64,000 nucleotides of DNA from Oscillospiraceae bacterium (GCA_022009755.1 CP091722.1:1372001-1436000); one strand, 5' to 3'. Shown: positions 18,913-28,752, numbered from the stretch's first letter. Translations and numbers: made by a program. The notes: a model not told the origin generated them from the letters alone.

Positions 18913-19608
18913 ATGAAAAACATTCTGCAAAATAAAAACACCCCCTATGTGCTGGGGCTTATATGCGCCGTGGCCTTTTTTGCGGCGCATATATTCTTAA
19001 ATATTGGCACATCGTCAGGCAGCCTATGGAATGCCTCAAAAATGTGCGAAATCGGCTTTCTGCTTATGCTGCTTTCCCTTGTGCCCTTTATGTGCGAGCG
19101 CATACTCCGGGCAAACGGGCAGCGCCGGGGCGCAGGCTTTACGGTGCTGCTCATAGCGCAGTGTTTGTTTGCGGGCCTTGCCTTTGTATGCTTTGTAATA
19201 TCGGCCATACTCACCATAACCGACCGCATCACGCAAAGCGTTAACATTGTAATGCTTCTCGGATTTTCCGCCGCCGCGCTTATGTCTCTTATGCTGCTGC
19301 TGCTGCGCCTGTGCGTGCTTACCTCGTGCAAGGGGGCGGTAATATTCGCCGGATGGACGCTGCTCGGCTCCGCAGCGGCTGCGGGTGCGCTGCTCCACCT
19401 TACTCTTTTGCTTGATCGTATAAATGAAATAATCATAGAAGCTGGCCAAATAACCGACGAGTATATGGCTAATATGCTTTTCTGGTACGGCTTTGTTAAT
19501 TTTGTGTATATCATGTGCCTGTTCCTTGCAGACGGCGCATGCATATATTTTGCCGTTCACACCGTCCGCCGTCTGGAAAACGAACCCTCCCCCCTTATGT
19601 ATCTGTAA
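18913..19608 (+). CDS. integral membrane protein of unknown function
   Basis: The 231-residue protein has about six hydrophobic segments (for example YVLGLICAVAFFAAHIFL, CEIGFLLMLLSLVPFM, FVNFVYIMCLFLADGAC) and no catalytic motif I recognise. The start has AAGGAG seven bases upstream and lies two bases after the queT stop, so it is co-translated with queT. Two positively charged loops suggest inside-positive topology. The function is unknown. Confidence 0.7.
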   Translation: MKNILQNKNTPYVLGLICAVAFFAAHIFLNIGTSSGSLWNASKMCEIGFLLMLLSLVPFMCERILRANGQRRGAGFTVLLIAQCLFAGLAFVCFVISAILTITDRITQSVNIVMLLGFSAAALMSLMLLLLRLCVLTSCKGAVIFAGWTLLGSAAAAGALLHLTLLLDRINEIIIEAGQITDEYMANMLFWYGFVNFVYIMCLFLADGACIYFAVHTVRRLENEPSPLMYL

Positions 19609-19665
19609 ATATGAATTCCGCAGTATGCGCAGCCGCCGGCCTTACGGCGGCAATTAAAAGGTAAT

Positions 19666-20250
19666 ATGAGCAATATCGGATACAAAAAAGCAAAACCCAA
19701 AACAAAGCGCCGCGCAATCATTGCGGCGGCGTCCGTTGCGCTTGCGCTGCTCCTGCTCCTTGCGGGGCTGTGGCGCATAAGCGGCTATAAACGCTTTTTT
19801 CAGGCCAGCGTGGAAAAATGGAGCCGCTATTATTCCGTGGACGAATACCTTATTTACGGCATGATATACGCCGAAAGCGGCGGCAGAGAGCAGGCTCAAA
19901 GCAGCGCGGGCGCGGTGGGGCTTATGCAGCTTATGCCGCAGACGGCAAAATGGCTCGCTTGGCGCGAGGGCATTGAGTACAGCGAGGAAATGCTGCTTCA
20001 GGGCGATTACAGCATTCGTCTGGGCTGCGCATATGCGGCGTTTCTTTTTGAAAGGTATGATAATTACGATTGCGTCATTGCCGCCTATAACGCCGGCCAC
20101 GGCGCCGTGGATAAATGGCTGAAGGACCCGGAATTTTCCCGCGACGGCAAAACCCTTTACCGTGTGCCCTATGCCGAAACCGAAAATCACATAGTGCGCG
20201 TCAACCGCGCCCGCAGCATCTATCTTGCCCTTTATCCGCCAGCAGGATAA
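19666..20250 (+). CDS. lytic transglycosylase (SLT domain), membrane-anchored
   Basis: The 194-residue protein has a basic N-terminus, one membrane helix (about 17-39) and an outward SLT domain. The catalytic Glu is in IYAESGG (near residue 66), followed by SSAGAVGLMQLMPQTA and the substrate-site motif AAYNAGHGAVDKWL. It cleaves peptidoglycan glycan strands. It lies 57 bases after the membrane-protein gene and may share its transcript. The ribosome site is AAAGGT. Confidence 0.93.
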   Translation: MSNIGYKKAKPKTKRRAIIAAASVALALLLLLAGLWRISGYKRFFQASVEKWSRYYSVDEYLIYGMIYAESGGREQAQSSAGAVGLMQLMPQTAKWLAWREGIEYSEEMLLQGDYSIRLGCAYAAFLFERYDNYDCVIAAYNAGHGAVDKWLKDPEFSRDGKTLYRVPYAETENHIVRVNRARSIYLALYPPAG

Positions 20251-20386
20251 TTGCTGCGCCGAACAATGCAAAAAATCCTGCGGCACAAGGGCCCGCACGG
20301 CTGCAAAATACAGGCATTTCTTCAGAAAAACGGTCCTAATGCGCTCCTAAACGCTCCGTTTGCCCAACAGCGCAAAATAAAAACAC

Positions 20387-20414
20387 TTGACAAAAGCCGC
20401 CGCAAAGATACAAT
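20387..20414 (+). promoter_or_regulatory. promoter of the SDR gene
   Basis: TTGACA (20387-20392), 16-base spacer, TACAAT (20409-20414). A leader of about 130 bases follows. Confidence 0.7.
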
Positions 20415-20424
20415 AAATATAAAT

Positions 20425-20512
20425 TATCCGAAATCGGCACCGGCCGCATTGCCCCTTTACCGGCAGCCCTGCCGCAAAAGGCGAAGCGCAGGCTCACCTC
20501 CGATTTTGGGTA
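20425..20512 (+). promoter_or_regulatory. structured leader of the SDR gene
   Basis: A long-range stem CCGAAATCGG (20428-20437) with CCGATTTTGG (20500-20509) encloses at least one perfect inner hairpin, CGGCAG-CC-CTGCCG (20461-20474). The arrangement resembles a multi-stem cis-regulatory RNA, but I cannot match it to a known riboswitch class. The 20251-20550 gap holds nothing else I can recognise. Confidence 0.35.
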
Positions 20513-20550
20513 CCGATACGAAATAAATTAAAGAAAAAAGAGGTATTGCT

Positions 20551-21328
20551 ATGTCCGGAATCAATCTTAAAGACAAGGTCGCCGTAATCACCGGCGCCAG
20601 CCAGGGTCTGGGCGAGGCGCTTGCCATGCGCCTTTCCGATGAGGGCTGCAAGGTCGTTGTGGCGGATATGAACTATGAAGGCGCACAGGCCGTTGCCGCA
20701 AAGCTCAAGGATGCCATCGCAGTGGCTGTCAATGTAACCAAAATCGAGGATTGCGAAAAATGGCGGCCGCCGCCGTTGAAAAGTACGGCAAAATCGACAT
20801 TCTCGTCTCCAATGCCGGCATAGTCAAATCCGGCGATATCCGCCAGTTCCCCGCCAGCAGCTTTGCACTTGTAGTGGATGTAAACCTCAACGGCTATTTC
20901 AACACCGTAAAGGCGGTTGCTCCCTATATGCTGGAGCGCAAGCAGGGCGTCATCATCCAGATAAACAGCAAATCCGGCAAAAAGGGCTCCTATAAGAACT
21001 GTGCCTATGCCGCAAGCAAGTTCGGCGGCATCGGCCTTACCCAGTCCCTCGCTCTGGAATTTGCCGATCAGGGCATCCGCGTAAACAGCATCTGCCCCGG
21101 CAACATGCTTTCCTCTCCCCTTTGGGTAAACAGCCTTTCAAGCAGTACGCCGCCAATCAGAACACCACCGAGGAGGCCATCCGCGAAAAGTATATCAATC
21201 AGGTGCCCATGAAGAGAGGCTGCGAATATGAAGATATCGCCAATGTCATGGTATTCCTTGCAAGCGATATGTCCTCCTACATGACCGGTCAGGCCATCAA
21301 TGTCACCGGCGGTCAGGAAATGAAATAA
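20551..21328 (+). CDS. short-chain dehydrogenase, sorbitol-6-phosphate 2-dehydrogenase-like (two frameshifts)
   Basis: The Rossmann motif TGASQGLG is at the N-terminus, followed by LVSNAG, catalytic Ser in INSKSGKKG and YAASK, and a C-terminus VPMKRGCEYEDI...ASYMTGQ-like...INVTGGQEMK that closely resembles SrlD of enterobacteria. It would interconvert sorbitol 6-phosphate and fructose 6-phosphate with NAD+, though substrate assignment in SDRs is uncertain. Two indels break the frame: near 20758 (CEKMAAAAVEKYG; A6 to A5) and near 21139 (NSLFKQYAANQ; T4 to T3). Restored length is about 259 residues. The gene is monocistronic, with its own promoter and terminator; no PTS or sugar transporter is adjacent. 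Confidence 0.85.
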
Positions 21329-21351
21329 GCCTTATCTTGGCTTTATAACGG

Positions 21352-21382
21352 TACCGGCTTTACAAAAAGCCGGTATTTTTTT
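21352..21382 (+). terminator. SDR terminator
   Basis: TACCGGCTTT / AAAGCCGGTA stem followed by seven T. The remaining gap to 21598 is low in features. Confidence 0.85.
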
Positions 21383-21598
21383 ATACCGGCGCATACGCCG
21401 GCAGCCTCCTTCTTTTCTTTACCGCCCCTCTTTCCGCCGCCCTGCGGATACCCCCCTCTTCCTTTACAGCATTTCCGCACCTCAAGCCGCCTTATAAATT
21501 TTCGCCGGAAAAATATGTTTTATCAGAAAATTTCAATTTTCACCCCGGTTTTCGTCAAAAATAAACATAAAAATGCGAATTTTTTTCAATTAGGGTAT

Positions 21599-21627
21599 TT
21601 ACTACGAGGGTACGGCTGTGTTATAAT
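21599..21627 (+). promoter_or_regulatory. hydrogenase operon promoter
   Basis: TTACTA (21599-21604), 17-base spacer, TATAAT (21622-21627), about 90 bases before hndA. I found no clear Rex-type operator (TTGTTA...TAACAA) around it. Confidence 0.55.
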
Positions 21628-21724
21628 CATACAATAACAATACATTTTAAGCCCGTACGGTAATTCCGGGTGCCTCCCCGCAAACAGCCGTCGGACGATT
21701 GAAAACCGATCAGGAGGAGATAAA

Positions 21725-22213
21725 ATGGCTTTATCCAAAGAGCAGAAAGAGCTTCGCTTGGCCGAGCTTCGAAGCTTTATCCAGCTGCACAAAGACGACA
21801 AGGGTCCGCTTATGCCCATTATGCAGAAGGCGCAGGAGCTTTTCGGCTATCTTTCCCTTGAAACCCAAACGGTAATTGCAGAGGGTCTTGGCATCCCGGT
21901 AAGCGAGGTCTACGGCGTGGCCACCTTCTACGCCCAGTTTTCCCTTGAGCCCAAGGGTCAGTATGTCATCGGCGTATGCACCGGCACCGCCTGCTATGTA
22001 AAGGGCGCCGCCGCCGTGCTTGAAGAGGTGGAAAAGCAGCTCGGCGTCACCAAGGGGCGCACCAGCAAGGACGGAGTCTTCACCATTCAGGATACCCGCT
22101 GCCTGGGCTGCTGCGGTCTTGCTCCCGTAATGGTAATAAACGACGATGTCTACGGCCGTCTTGTGCCGGCGGATGTCCCCGGTATTTTGGCAAAATACAA
22201 AAACGAAGGCTGA
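21725..22213 (+). CDS. hndA: hydrogenase subunit HndA ([2Fe-2S], NuoE-like)
   Basis: The 162-residue protein has an N-terminal helical part and a thioredoxin-like ferredoxin fold with the four cysteines of the NuoE family: GVCTGTACYVKG and DTRCLGCCGLAPV. It passes electrons between the NADH/NADPH-flavin subunit and the hydrogenase. It starts the operon hndA-(ATPase)-hndB-hndC-hndD; the start has AGGAGG eight bases upstream. Confidence 0.95.
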   Translation: MALSKEQKELRLAELRSFIQLHKDDKGPLMPIMQKAQELFGYLSLETQTVIAEGLGIPVSEVYGVATFYAQFSLEPKGQYVIGVCTGTACYVKGAAAVLEEVEKQLGVTKGRTSKDGVFTIQDTRCLGCCGLAPVMVINDDVYGRLVPADVPGILAKYKNEG

Positions 22214-22235
22214 GCCTCGGCAAACGGACAACGGT

Positions 22236-22781
22236 ATGGATGAAATAGCGCTTCATGTGCTGGATATAATACAAAACAGCGTCAGGGCGGGAGCCCGCTG
22301 CATACAGGTGCGCTTTGAACGGCAGGGGCATATGCTCCGCATCACAATATCCGATGACGGCTGCGGCATGTCAGAGGAAACCGCCGCCAAAGCGTGCAGT
22401 CCCTTTTCAACCAGCCGCACCACGCGCAAAGTGGGTCTGGGCTTGCCGCTGCTTATGGCCTCCGCACAGGGCTGCGGCGGAAGCTTCGGCATTAAATCGC
22501 AGCCGGGCAAGGGCACCGTCGTGGAGGCGGTGTTTAACACCCAAAACATCGATTGTCCCCCCGTGGGCGATATAAACGGCACCATGCTGTCCCAGTTTGT
22601 GTGCCACCCGGAAATCGATTTTATCTACACCTTTTCAAACGAACGCGGCAGCATGCGCACAGACACCAAGGAGATTAAAAGCGTTCTTGACGGCGTACCG
22701 CTTGATACTCCCGAGGTCGTGGAATGGATGCGCTCCGGTCTTGCCAAGGAATTTGAAGCCCTCGGCGAAAAGGAATACTGA
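22236..22781 (+). CDS. GHKL-type ATP-binding protein in the hydrogenase operon
   Basis: The 181-residue protein has only an HATPase_c domain: N-box LDIIQNSVRAGA, G1 DDGCGMSEE and G2 VGLGLPLLM. It has no phospho-acceptor histidine or membrane segment, so it is not a full sensor kinase; it resembles anti-sigma/kinase-like ATPases that occur inside clostridial bifurcating-hydrogenase operons. Its partner is unknown; a regulatory role for hydrogenase expression or activity is inference from position. The C-terminal third (from about residue 125) is outside the ATPase fold. The start has only a weak ribosome site 22 bases after hndA. Confidence 0.8.
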   Translation: MDEIALHVLDIIQNSVRAGARCIQVRFERQGHMLRITISDDGCGMSEETAAKACSPFSTSRTTRKVGLGLPLLMASAQGCGGSFGIKSQPGKGTVVEAVFNTQNIDCPPVGDINGTMLSQFVCHPEIDFIYTFSNERGSMRTDTKEIKSVLDGVPLDTPEVVEWMRSGLAKEFEALGEKEY

Positions 22782-22899
22782 TAAAGCCCGCTTAAAAAAA
22801 GCACCGGTCCGAAGCCGCAGCATGCCCAGCAAAGCCCGCCGAGCACGGGCATTTATCCGCAGAAGGAACCAAAAAACAAAACAGAACGGAGAAACTGAT

Positions 22900-23280
22900 A
22901 TGAAAAGCATCAAAGAGCTGGAAGAAATCAGACAGCGTACCCTAAACAACATAAATATGCGCAAGGACAGCGACAGTACCCGTATAGTAGTGGGTATGGC
23001 TACTTGCGGCATCGCCGCCGGCGCTCGCCCCGTACTGCTTAAATTCATGGAGGAAATATCGCAGCGCGGTCTTTCCGGCGTTACCGTTTCCCAAACGGGC
23101 TGCATAGGCGTCTGCCGCCTTGAGCCCATTGTGGAAATATATGCGCCGAACAGCGAAAAGGTCACCTATGTCAAGGTCACACCGGACAAAGCAAGCAGAA
23201 TAATCACCGAGCATATCGTCAACGGCAAGGTGGTGGAGGAATATACCATCGGCTGGCACGAGGCCAATGAGAACAAATAA
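22900..23280 (+). CDS. hndB: hydrogenase subunit HndB ([2Fe-2S] ferredoxin-like)
   Basis: The 126-residue protein has the thioredoxin-like ferredoxin Cys pattern MATCGIAAGA and QTGCIGVCRLEP. It is a small electron-transfer subunit of the trimeric or tetrameric NAD(P)-linked [FeFe] hydrogenase. The start is the ATG at 22900 (MKSIKELEEIRQ) with CGGAGAA upstream. The 118 bases before it, after the ATPase stop, hold no clear gene. Confidence 0.93.
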   Translation: MKSIKELEEIRQRTLNNINMRKDSDSTRIVVGMATCGIAAGARPVLLKFMEEISQRGLSGVTVSQTGCIGVCRLEPIVEIYAPNSEKVTYVKVTPDKASRIITEHIVNGKVVEEYTIGWHEANENK

Positions 23281-23297
23281 CGGGAGGAATCAATACA

Positions 23298-25087
23298 ATG
23301 TATCGAGCACATGTACTTGTCTGCGGCGGAACCGGCTGCACTTCTTCAAATTCGCTTAAGATTATAGAGCGTTTTGAGCAGCTTGTCGCCCAGAACGGTC
23401 TGTCACAGGAGGTCAAGGTCGTCCGCACCGGCTGCTTCGGTTTGTGCGAGCGGGGCCCGATAGTCATCGTGTACCCCGAGGGCGCGTTCTATTCCCGCAT
23501 CAAGCCCGAGGATGTGGACAGAATAGTACAGGAGCACCTGTTAAAGGGACGCATAGTAAAGGAGCTCATCTATCACGATAAAAAAGACGGGCAGGTGCAC
23601 GAAACCTCCCTTTCCAATATCGGCTTTTATAAAAAGCAGCACCGCGTGGCCTTACGCAACTGCGGCGTTATAGACCCGGAAAACATCGATGAATACATAG
23701 CCTTCGACGGTTATAAGGCCCTTGCCAAGGTGCTTACCGAAATGACCCGCGAGGAGGTCATAGACACCGTCAAGCGCAGCGGGCTTCGCGGCCGCGGCGG
23801 CGCGGGCTTCAGCACCGGCACAAAATGGGAGTTCGCCTACCGTTCCCAGTCGGATAAAAAATATGTCGCCTGCAACGGCGACGAGGGCGACCCCGGCGCC
23901 TTTATGGACCGCAGCATACTGGAGGGCGACCCGCACGCCGTGCTTGAGGCAATGGCCATAGCCGGCTATGCCATAGGCAGCGACCAGGCTATATTTATGT
24001 CCGCGCGGAATACCCCATCGCGGTAAAACGCCTCCAGATAGCCATAGATCAGGCCAAGGCCTACGGTCTTTTGGGCAAAAACATCTTCGGTACCGATTTC
24101 AGCTTCGATGTGGAAATACGCCTGGGCGCAGGCGCCTTTGTGTGCGGCGAGGAAACCGCCCTGCTCACAAGCATCGAGGGCAAACGCGGCGAGCCCCGTC
24201 CCCGTCCTCCGTTCCCGGCAGTAAAGGGCGTTTTCGGCAAGCCCACAATGCTCAACAATGTTGAAACCTATGCCAATATTCCGCAGATAATTCTTAACGG
24301 CGCCGAATGGTTCTCCTCCATGGGCACCGAGAAATCCAAGGGCACCAAGGTGTTCGCGCTGGGCGGAAAAATAGTCAACACCGGCCTTGTGGAGGTGCCC
24401 ATGGGCACCACCGTGCGTGAGATCGTATACGACATCGGCGGCGGCATCCCCGGCGGCAAAAAATTCAAGGCCGCACAGACCGGCGGTCCCTCCGGCGGCT
24501 GCATCCCCGCAAGTCATCTGGATACCCCCGTTGATTACGATTCCCTCATCGCCATCGGCTCCATGATGGGCTCCGGCGGACTCATAGTCATGGACGAGGA
24601 CAACTGCATGGTGGATATTGCCAAATTCTTCCTCGAGTTCACCGTGGACGAGTCCTGCGGCAAATGCACCCCCTGCCGCGTAGGCACCCGCCGCATGCTG
24701 GAGATACTGGAGCGCATCACCGACGGCCGCGGCGAGGACGGCGATATAGAAAAGCTGGAGGAGCTTGCAAACACCATAAAGGCCACCGCTCTTTGCGGTC
24801 TTGGCCAGACGGCTCCCAACCCCGTGCTTTCCACCCTCCGCTATTTCCGCGATGAATACGAGGCTCACATCTATGAAAAGCGCTGCCCTGCCGGCCATTG
24901 CAAAAAGCTTGCCCGCATAGTAATAGATCCCGAAAAGTGCCGCGGCTGCTCGCTTTGTGCCAAAAACTGCCCCGTGAATGCCATAAGCGGACAGATCAAA
25001 TCGCCCTACACGATAGATCAGTCCAAGTGCATCAAGTGCGGCGCCTGCATTGATAAATGCCGCTTCGGCGCTATCCAGAAGAAGTGA
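23298..25087 (+). CDS. hndC: hydrogenase subunit HndC (NuoF-like, FMN/NAD(P), frameshifted)
   Basis: The domains are in order: an N-terminal thioredoxin-like [2Fe-2S] part (VCGGTGCTSSNS, RTGCFGLCERGP), the NuoF flavin core (GLRGRGGAGFSTG, CNGDEGDPGAF, GAGAFVCGEETAL, PPFPAVKGVFGKPT), the [4Fe-4S] loop ESCGKCTPCRVGTRR, and a C-terminal two-cluster ferredoxin (CRGCSLCAKNCP, CIKCGACIDKC). It binds NAD(P)H and splits electrons toward the hydrogenase. The frame breaks near 23988, where DQGYIYVRAEYPIAV is interrupted by a lost G (GGG to GG). Restored length is 596 residues, matching the family. Confidence 0.95.
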
Positions 25088-25107
25088 CCGACAAGGAGGA
25101 TATTATA

Positions 25108-26848
25108 ATGAATACGGTAAATCTGACCATAGACGGCGTCAAGGTGCAGGTTCCGGCCGGTTCCACCGTGCTGGAGGCTGCCCGGAAGGCCAATATAAAC
25201 ATTCCCACACTGTGCTATCTTAAGGATATAAACCAAATCGGCGCCTGCCGGATGTGCCTTGTGGAGATCAAAAACGCCCGTGCTCTGGCGGCTGCCTGCG
25301 TTATGCCCGCAGCCGAGGGTATGGAGGTAAAAAACCAATACCCCCAAGATACGCGCCGCACGCAAGCTCAACCTTGAGCTGCTGCTGAGCAACCATAACC
25401 GCGAGTGCACCTCCTGCATACGCAGCGGCAGCTGCGAGCTTCAGGCCATGTGCAACGAAATGGGTGTCACCGCCGGACGGTTTGACGGCGCCAAAACCCC
25501 CAGCACCGTGGACGACATCAGTCCCTCCATAGTGCGTGACAATTCCAAATGCATACTGTGCCGCCGCTGTGTCGCGGTGTGCAACAATGTGCAGAAGGTG
25601 GGCGCCATCGGCGTTATGAACCGCGGATTTACAACCTCCGTGGGCTGCGTATTCGGCAAAAGCCTGAGCGATTCCGTCTGCATAAACTGCGGACAGTGCA
25701 TTACGGCCTGCCCCACCGGCGCACTGCACGAAAAGGAAAGCATAAACGAGGTATGGAATGCGCTGGCCGATCCCGAAAAATATGTGGTGGTGCAGCCCGC
25801 TCCCGCCGTACGCGTAGGTATAGGCGAGGAATTCGGTCTGCCCGTGGGCACCGTCTGCACCGGCAAGCTGGCAGCGGCTCTGCGCCGGCTCGGCTTTGAC
25901 AAGGTGTTTGACACCGATTTTGCCGCCGACCTCACCATAATGGAGGAGGGCACCGAGCTGCTGGAGCGCATGAAAAACGGCGGCGCGCTGCCCATGATAA
26001 CCTCCTGCTCGCCGGGCTGGATTAAGTTCTGCGAAACCTTCTACCCCGAATTCATCCCCAATCTCTCCAGCTGCAAGTCGCCTCACGAAATGCTGGGAGC
26101 GGTTATAAAAAGCTATTACGCCCAGAAAAACGGCATAGACCCCGAAAAGATATTCGTGGTATCCGTTATGCCCTGCACCGCCAAAAAGTTCGAGGCAAAA
26201 CGCCCGGAGCTTGGGCATGACGACATGGCGGATGTTGACGCCGTCCTTACGGTGCGCGAGCTTGCAAGAATGCTCAAGACTGCCGGCGTGGATTTTGTAA
26301 ACCTGCCCGATGAGGATTTTGACGACATTCTGGGTCAGTCCACGGGCGCCGGGGTTATATTCGGCGCAACCGGCGGCGTTATGGAGGCCGCGCTGCGCAC
26401 TGTTTACGAAATAGTAACCGGCAAAGAGCCGGAAAGCCTTGATTTCAGGGCCTGCCGCGGCACCGAGGGCGTTAAGGAGGCCGAGCTTGAAATGAACGGA
26501 AGCACGGTGCGCGTCGCCATTGCAAACGGTACCGGCAATGCGGCAAAGCTGCTGGATATGGTCAAAAACGGCGAAGCCCACTACGATTTCATCGAGGTCA
26601 TGGGGTGCCCGGGCGGCTGCGTGACGGGCGGAGGCCAGCCCATTATAAATGCGACAAAGCTGAGCTATATTGACCCCAAGGCGCTGCGCGCCGAGGGTCT
26701 TTACCGCGAGGATGCCGGCAAGAAGCTGCGCAAGAGCCACGAAAACCCCGGTGTAAGGCGGGTTTACGAGGAATACTTCGAGCAGCCCGGAAGCCACCGT
26801 GCGCATGAGCTGCTGCATACTCACTATACCAAGCGCAATAAATTTTAA
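25108..26848 (+). CDS. hndD: [FeFe] hydrogenase catalytic subunit HndD (frameshifted)
   Basis: This subunit reduces protons to H2 or oxidises H2. In order it has a [2Fe-2S] domain (PTLCYLKDINQIGACRMC), a His-Cys3 cluster motif (NHNRECTSCIRSGSCELQ), two [4Fe-4S] clusters (CILCRRCVAVCN, CINCGQCITACP), then the H-cluster motifs ITSCSPGWIKFCE, VMPCTAKKFEAKRPE and GCPGGCVTGGGQP, and a small-subunit-like tail (LRKSHENPGVRRVYEEYF). The frame shifts near 25333, where an A6 run should be A5 (MEVKTNTPKIRAARK). Restored length is 579 residues. It ends the operon; maturases HydEFG are not in the window. Confidence 0.96.
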
Positions 26849-26850
26849 GC

Positions 26851-26933
26851 AAAAATGCGTTAAAAACGGTATAAAAACGCGTTAAAAACGCTTAAAAACA
26901 TGCAAAAAAACGCGTTAAAAACGCATCAAAAAA
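26851..26933. repeat. phased A-tract array downstream of hndD
   Basis: Eight runs of 5-7 A start at 26851, 26862, 26873, 26884, 26894, 26904, 26917 and 26928, about one helical turn apart, in a degenerate unit like GCGTTAAAAAC. Such phasing is the classic signature of intrinsically curved DNA. Confidence 0.7.
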
Positions 26934-26987
26934 TTAACGGGGCTTTGGGCTATTGCCCGAAGGAATGTCAGCTGCATACCCCTTCAT

Positions 26988-27016
26988 CCGGCGCACAAGA
27001 GTGCGCCGGTTTTTTA
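26988..27016 (+). terminator. hnd operon terminator
   Basis: Perfect 9-bp stem CCGGCGCAC / GTGCGCCGG, 4-base loop, then TTTTTTATTT. A second plus-strand hairpin with T-run (GCCGCC / GGCGGC, 27087-27110) follows. Confidence 0.88.
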
Positions 27017-27131
27017 TTTGTGCCCCTGTATAAAAAAACGGGCGGCCGCCCGATACATTTTTTGTAAAAAGCGATCGCCTGTTTGTGCCGCCTTGCCGGG
27101 CGGCGTTTTTGAAATTTTTTCTGTTCTGAAA

Positions 27132-28561
27132 TTATTTTATCAGCTCTTTGCGGATGCGGTCGGTTTCCCGATAGGCTTCAAGTATGTCGGCGTAGTCCCG
27201 TATCTTTTCCTTGTTCCATGTGTTTTCCGCAAGCATGGGGGCGCGCTGCGACACAAGCTCGCGTTCCTCCGAAATCCCGTCCTCAAGGTTTGGATACTTC
27301 TCCATTATTACATCGCCCCATGCAAGCAGCTGGCCGCCGATTATCTGCGGGCTGTCCTGAACCGTCAGCTTTTTATCGTGATAGGGGGAGGCGGGGTGCA
27401 TGGCTCCCCAGGTGCGCGTATTCCAGTTGAAGGCCTCCTCCTGCGTCCAGTATGCCACGGGAGTAACAATATACATGGGTATCCATGAGCTGTTGACGAT
27501 ATTGAAGCCCGCCTCCAAAAGAGAGGGCGTGGTCTGATAGAGGTTCTCCCAGCTCATGAGCTGCAATTCTCTTGTGACATAATCGTTTACATCGGCGGAA
27601 AAGCCCTCCCACGCCATGGGGATGCGTCCCTTGGAAATAACCGTTTCCGCCATTTTCTCCACGAAATCGGCAAGCAGGCGCTCGGCAAGCAGACGCTTAT
27701 CCTCCATGTCAAAATCGATACCCTGCGAAAGGGCATAATCGCGGCAGGCAGGGTCCTCCGTCCACTTTGCTATTGCCGCCTCGTCGCCGCCGATGTGGAT
27801 GCGTTCCGACTGCGGGAACATATCGCAAAGCTCGCAAAAGAGCTGCTGCATCGCCGTTGTGGCCTGCTCGGTACGGGTGATGATGCCGTCTTTTCCGAAA
27901 ATATCGCCGTATTCCTGACAGAACGCGCGGCAGTGGCCGGGAACATCTATTTCCGGCATGATATGAACGCCGCGCGAAGCGGCATAACGGTTGAGAGCGT
28001 CTATTTCCGCAAAGGTATAGTGCCGTCCCGGAGTGGAAAGTTTGGGGAACAGACGGCTGGGGAGCGTATAGCTTTGATCGTCCGTAAAGTGCAGCTGAAG
28101 CACCGGGATTTTATACAGCATGCACAGATCCACATAGGAAAGCAGATAGGAAAAGGGATGAAAATCACGGGCAAGATCAATCATGACGCTGCGGAAGGCG
28201 CAGTCGGGGCATCCTCTATGCGCACGGCGGGCAGGCAAAGGGTGCCGTTTTGAACAAAAAGCAGCTGCAGCAGCGTCGCCATGCCGTTGCGTGCGCCGTC
28301 CTTGGTCCATGCACGGATCTCCGCGCAGCCGTTTTCGGCATAGAGCGCATACGCCTCTCCCTGAAAGGAACTGTCCGCCGTGAAGCGGATGGCGCCGGAG
28401 TATTCTTCACTTAATGTAATGCCGAAAAGGCGCCTTACATAATCGGTAAGAGAATCGTGCAGAAGCATAAAATCTCCGCTTACGGTGGCGGCAAGGGAAA
28501 CGGTGCTGCTGCCCCGAACCACGGTTTTGGGCTGCGGAATAAGATGAAGGGGAGAATTCAT
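27132..28561 (-). CDS. beta-N-acetylhexosaminidase, GH20 (frameshifted)
   Basis: It removes terminal N-acetylhexosamine from glycans. The N-terminal about 110 residues form the GH20b alpha/beta domain (IPQPKTVV); the catalytic barrel starts at FRSVMIDLARDFHPF and has HIMPEIDVPGHC and the catalytic Asp-Glu in HIGGDEAA. No signal peptide is visible, so it acts in the cytosol on imported glycans or recycled wall sugars. The frame breaks near 28212, where IEDAPDCAFRS lost a C (C5 to C4). Restored length is 476 residues. Start at 28561 with AAAGGAA. It has its own promoter and a striking palindrome in the leader. Confidence 0.9.
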
Positions 28562-28583
28562 AGAATATTCCTTTCGCTTTTTA

Positions 28584-28605
28584 TTCCTTCGCAGGTGCGA
28601 AGGAA
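28584..28605. promoter_or_regulatory. 22-bp palindrome in the GH20 leader (possible operator)
   Basis: TTCCTTCGCA-GG-TGCGAAGGAA: two perfect 10-base arms around two bases, between the promoter and the start codon. It could be a repressor site or an RNA hairpin that masks the ribosome site; no T-run follows. Confidence 0.55.
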
Positions 28606-28628
28606 CAGGCATATTTTTAATATCTATA

Positions 28629-28657
28629 AGTATAGCATACGGCAGCGGAGCTTTCAA
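28629..28657 (-). promoter_or_regulatory. GH20 promoter
   Basis: Minus strand TTGAAA (28657-28652), 17-base spacer, TATACT (28634-28629). Confidence 0.7.
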
Positions 28658-28718
28658 GACACACAGAGAGCTTTTTTACGGTGTGCATATAAAATGCGCC
28701 GCATAGGAGCGCAAAAAA

Positions 28719-28752
28719 GAAAGGGCTGCCGGTTATTTCCGGTGCACCCCTA
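28719..28752 (-). terminator. dut terminator
   Basis: Minus-strand imperfect stem GGGTGCACCGG / CCGGCAGCCC followed by TTTCTTTTTT, shortly after the dut stop. Confidence 0.6.

Noticed and set aside
26851..26933. CRISPR array
   Set aside because: Units are about 11 bases and degenerate, without spacers; phased A-tracts fit better. No cas genes are present.
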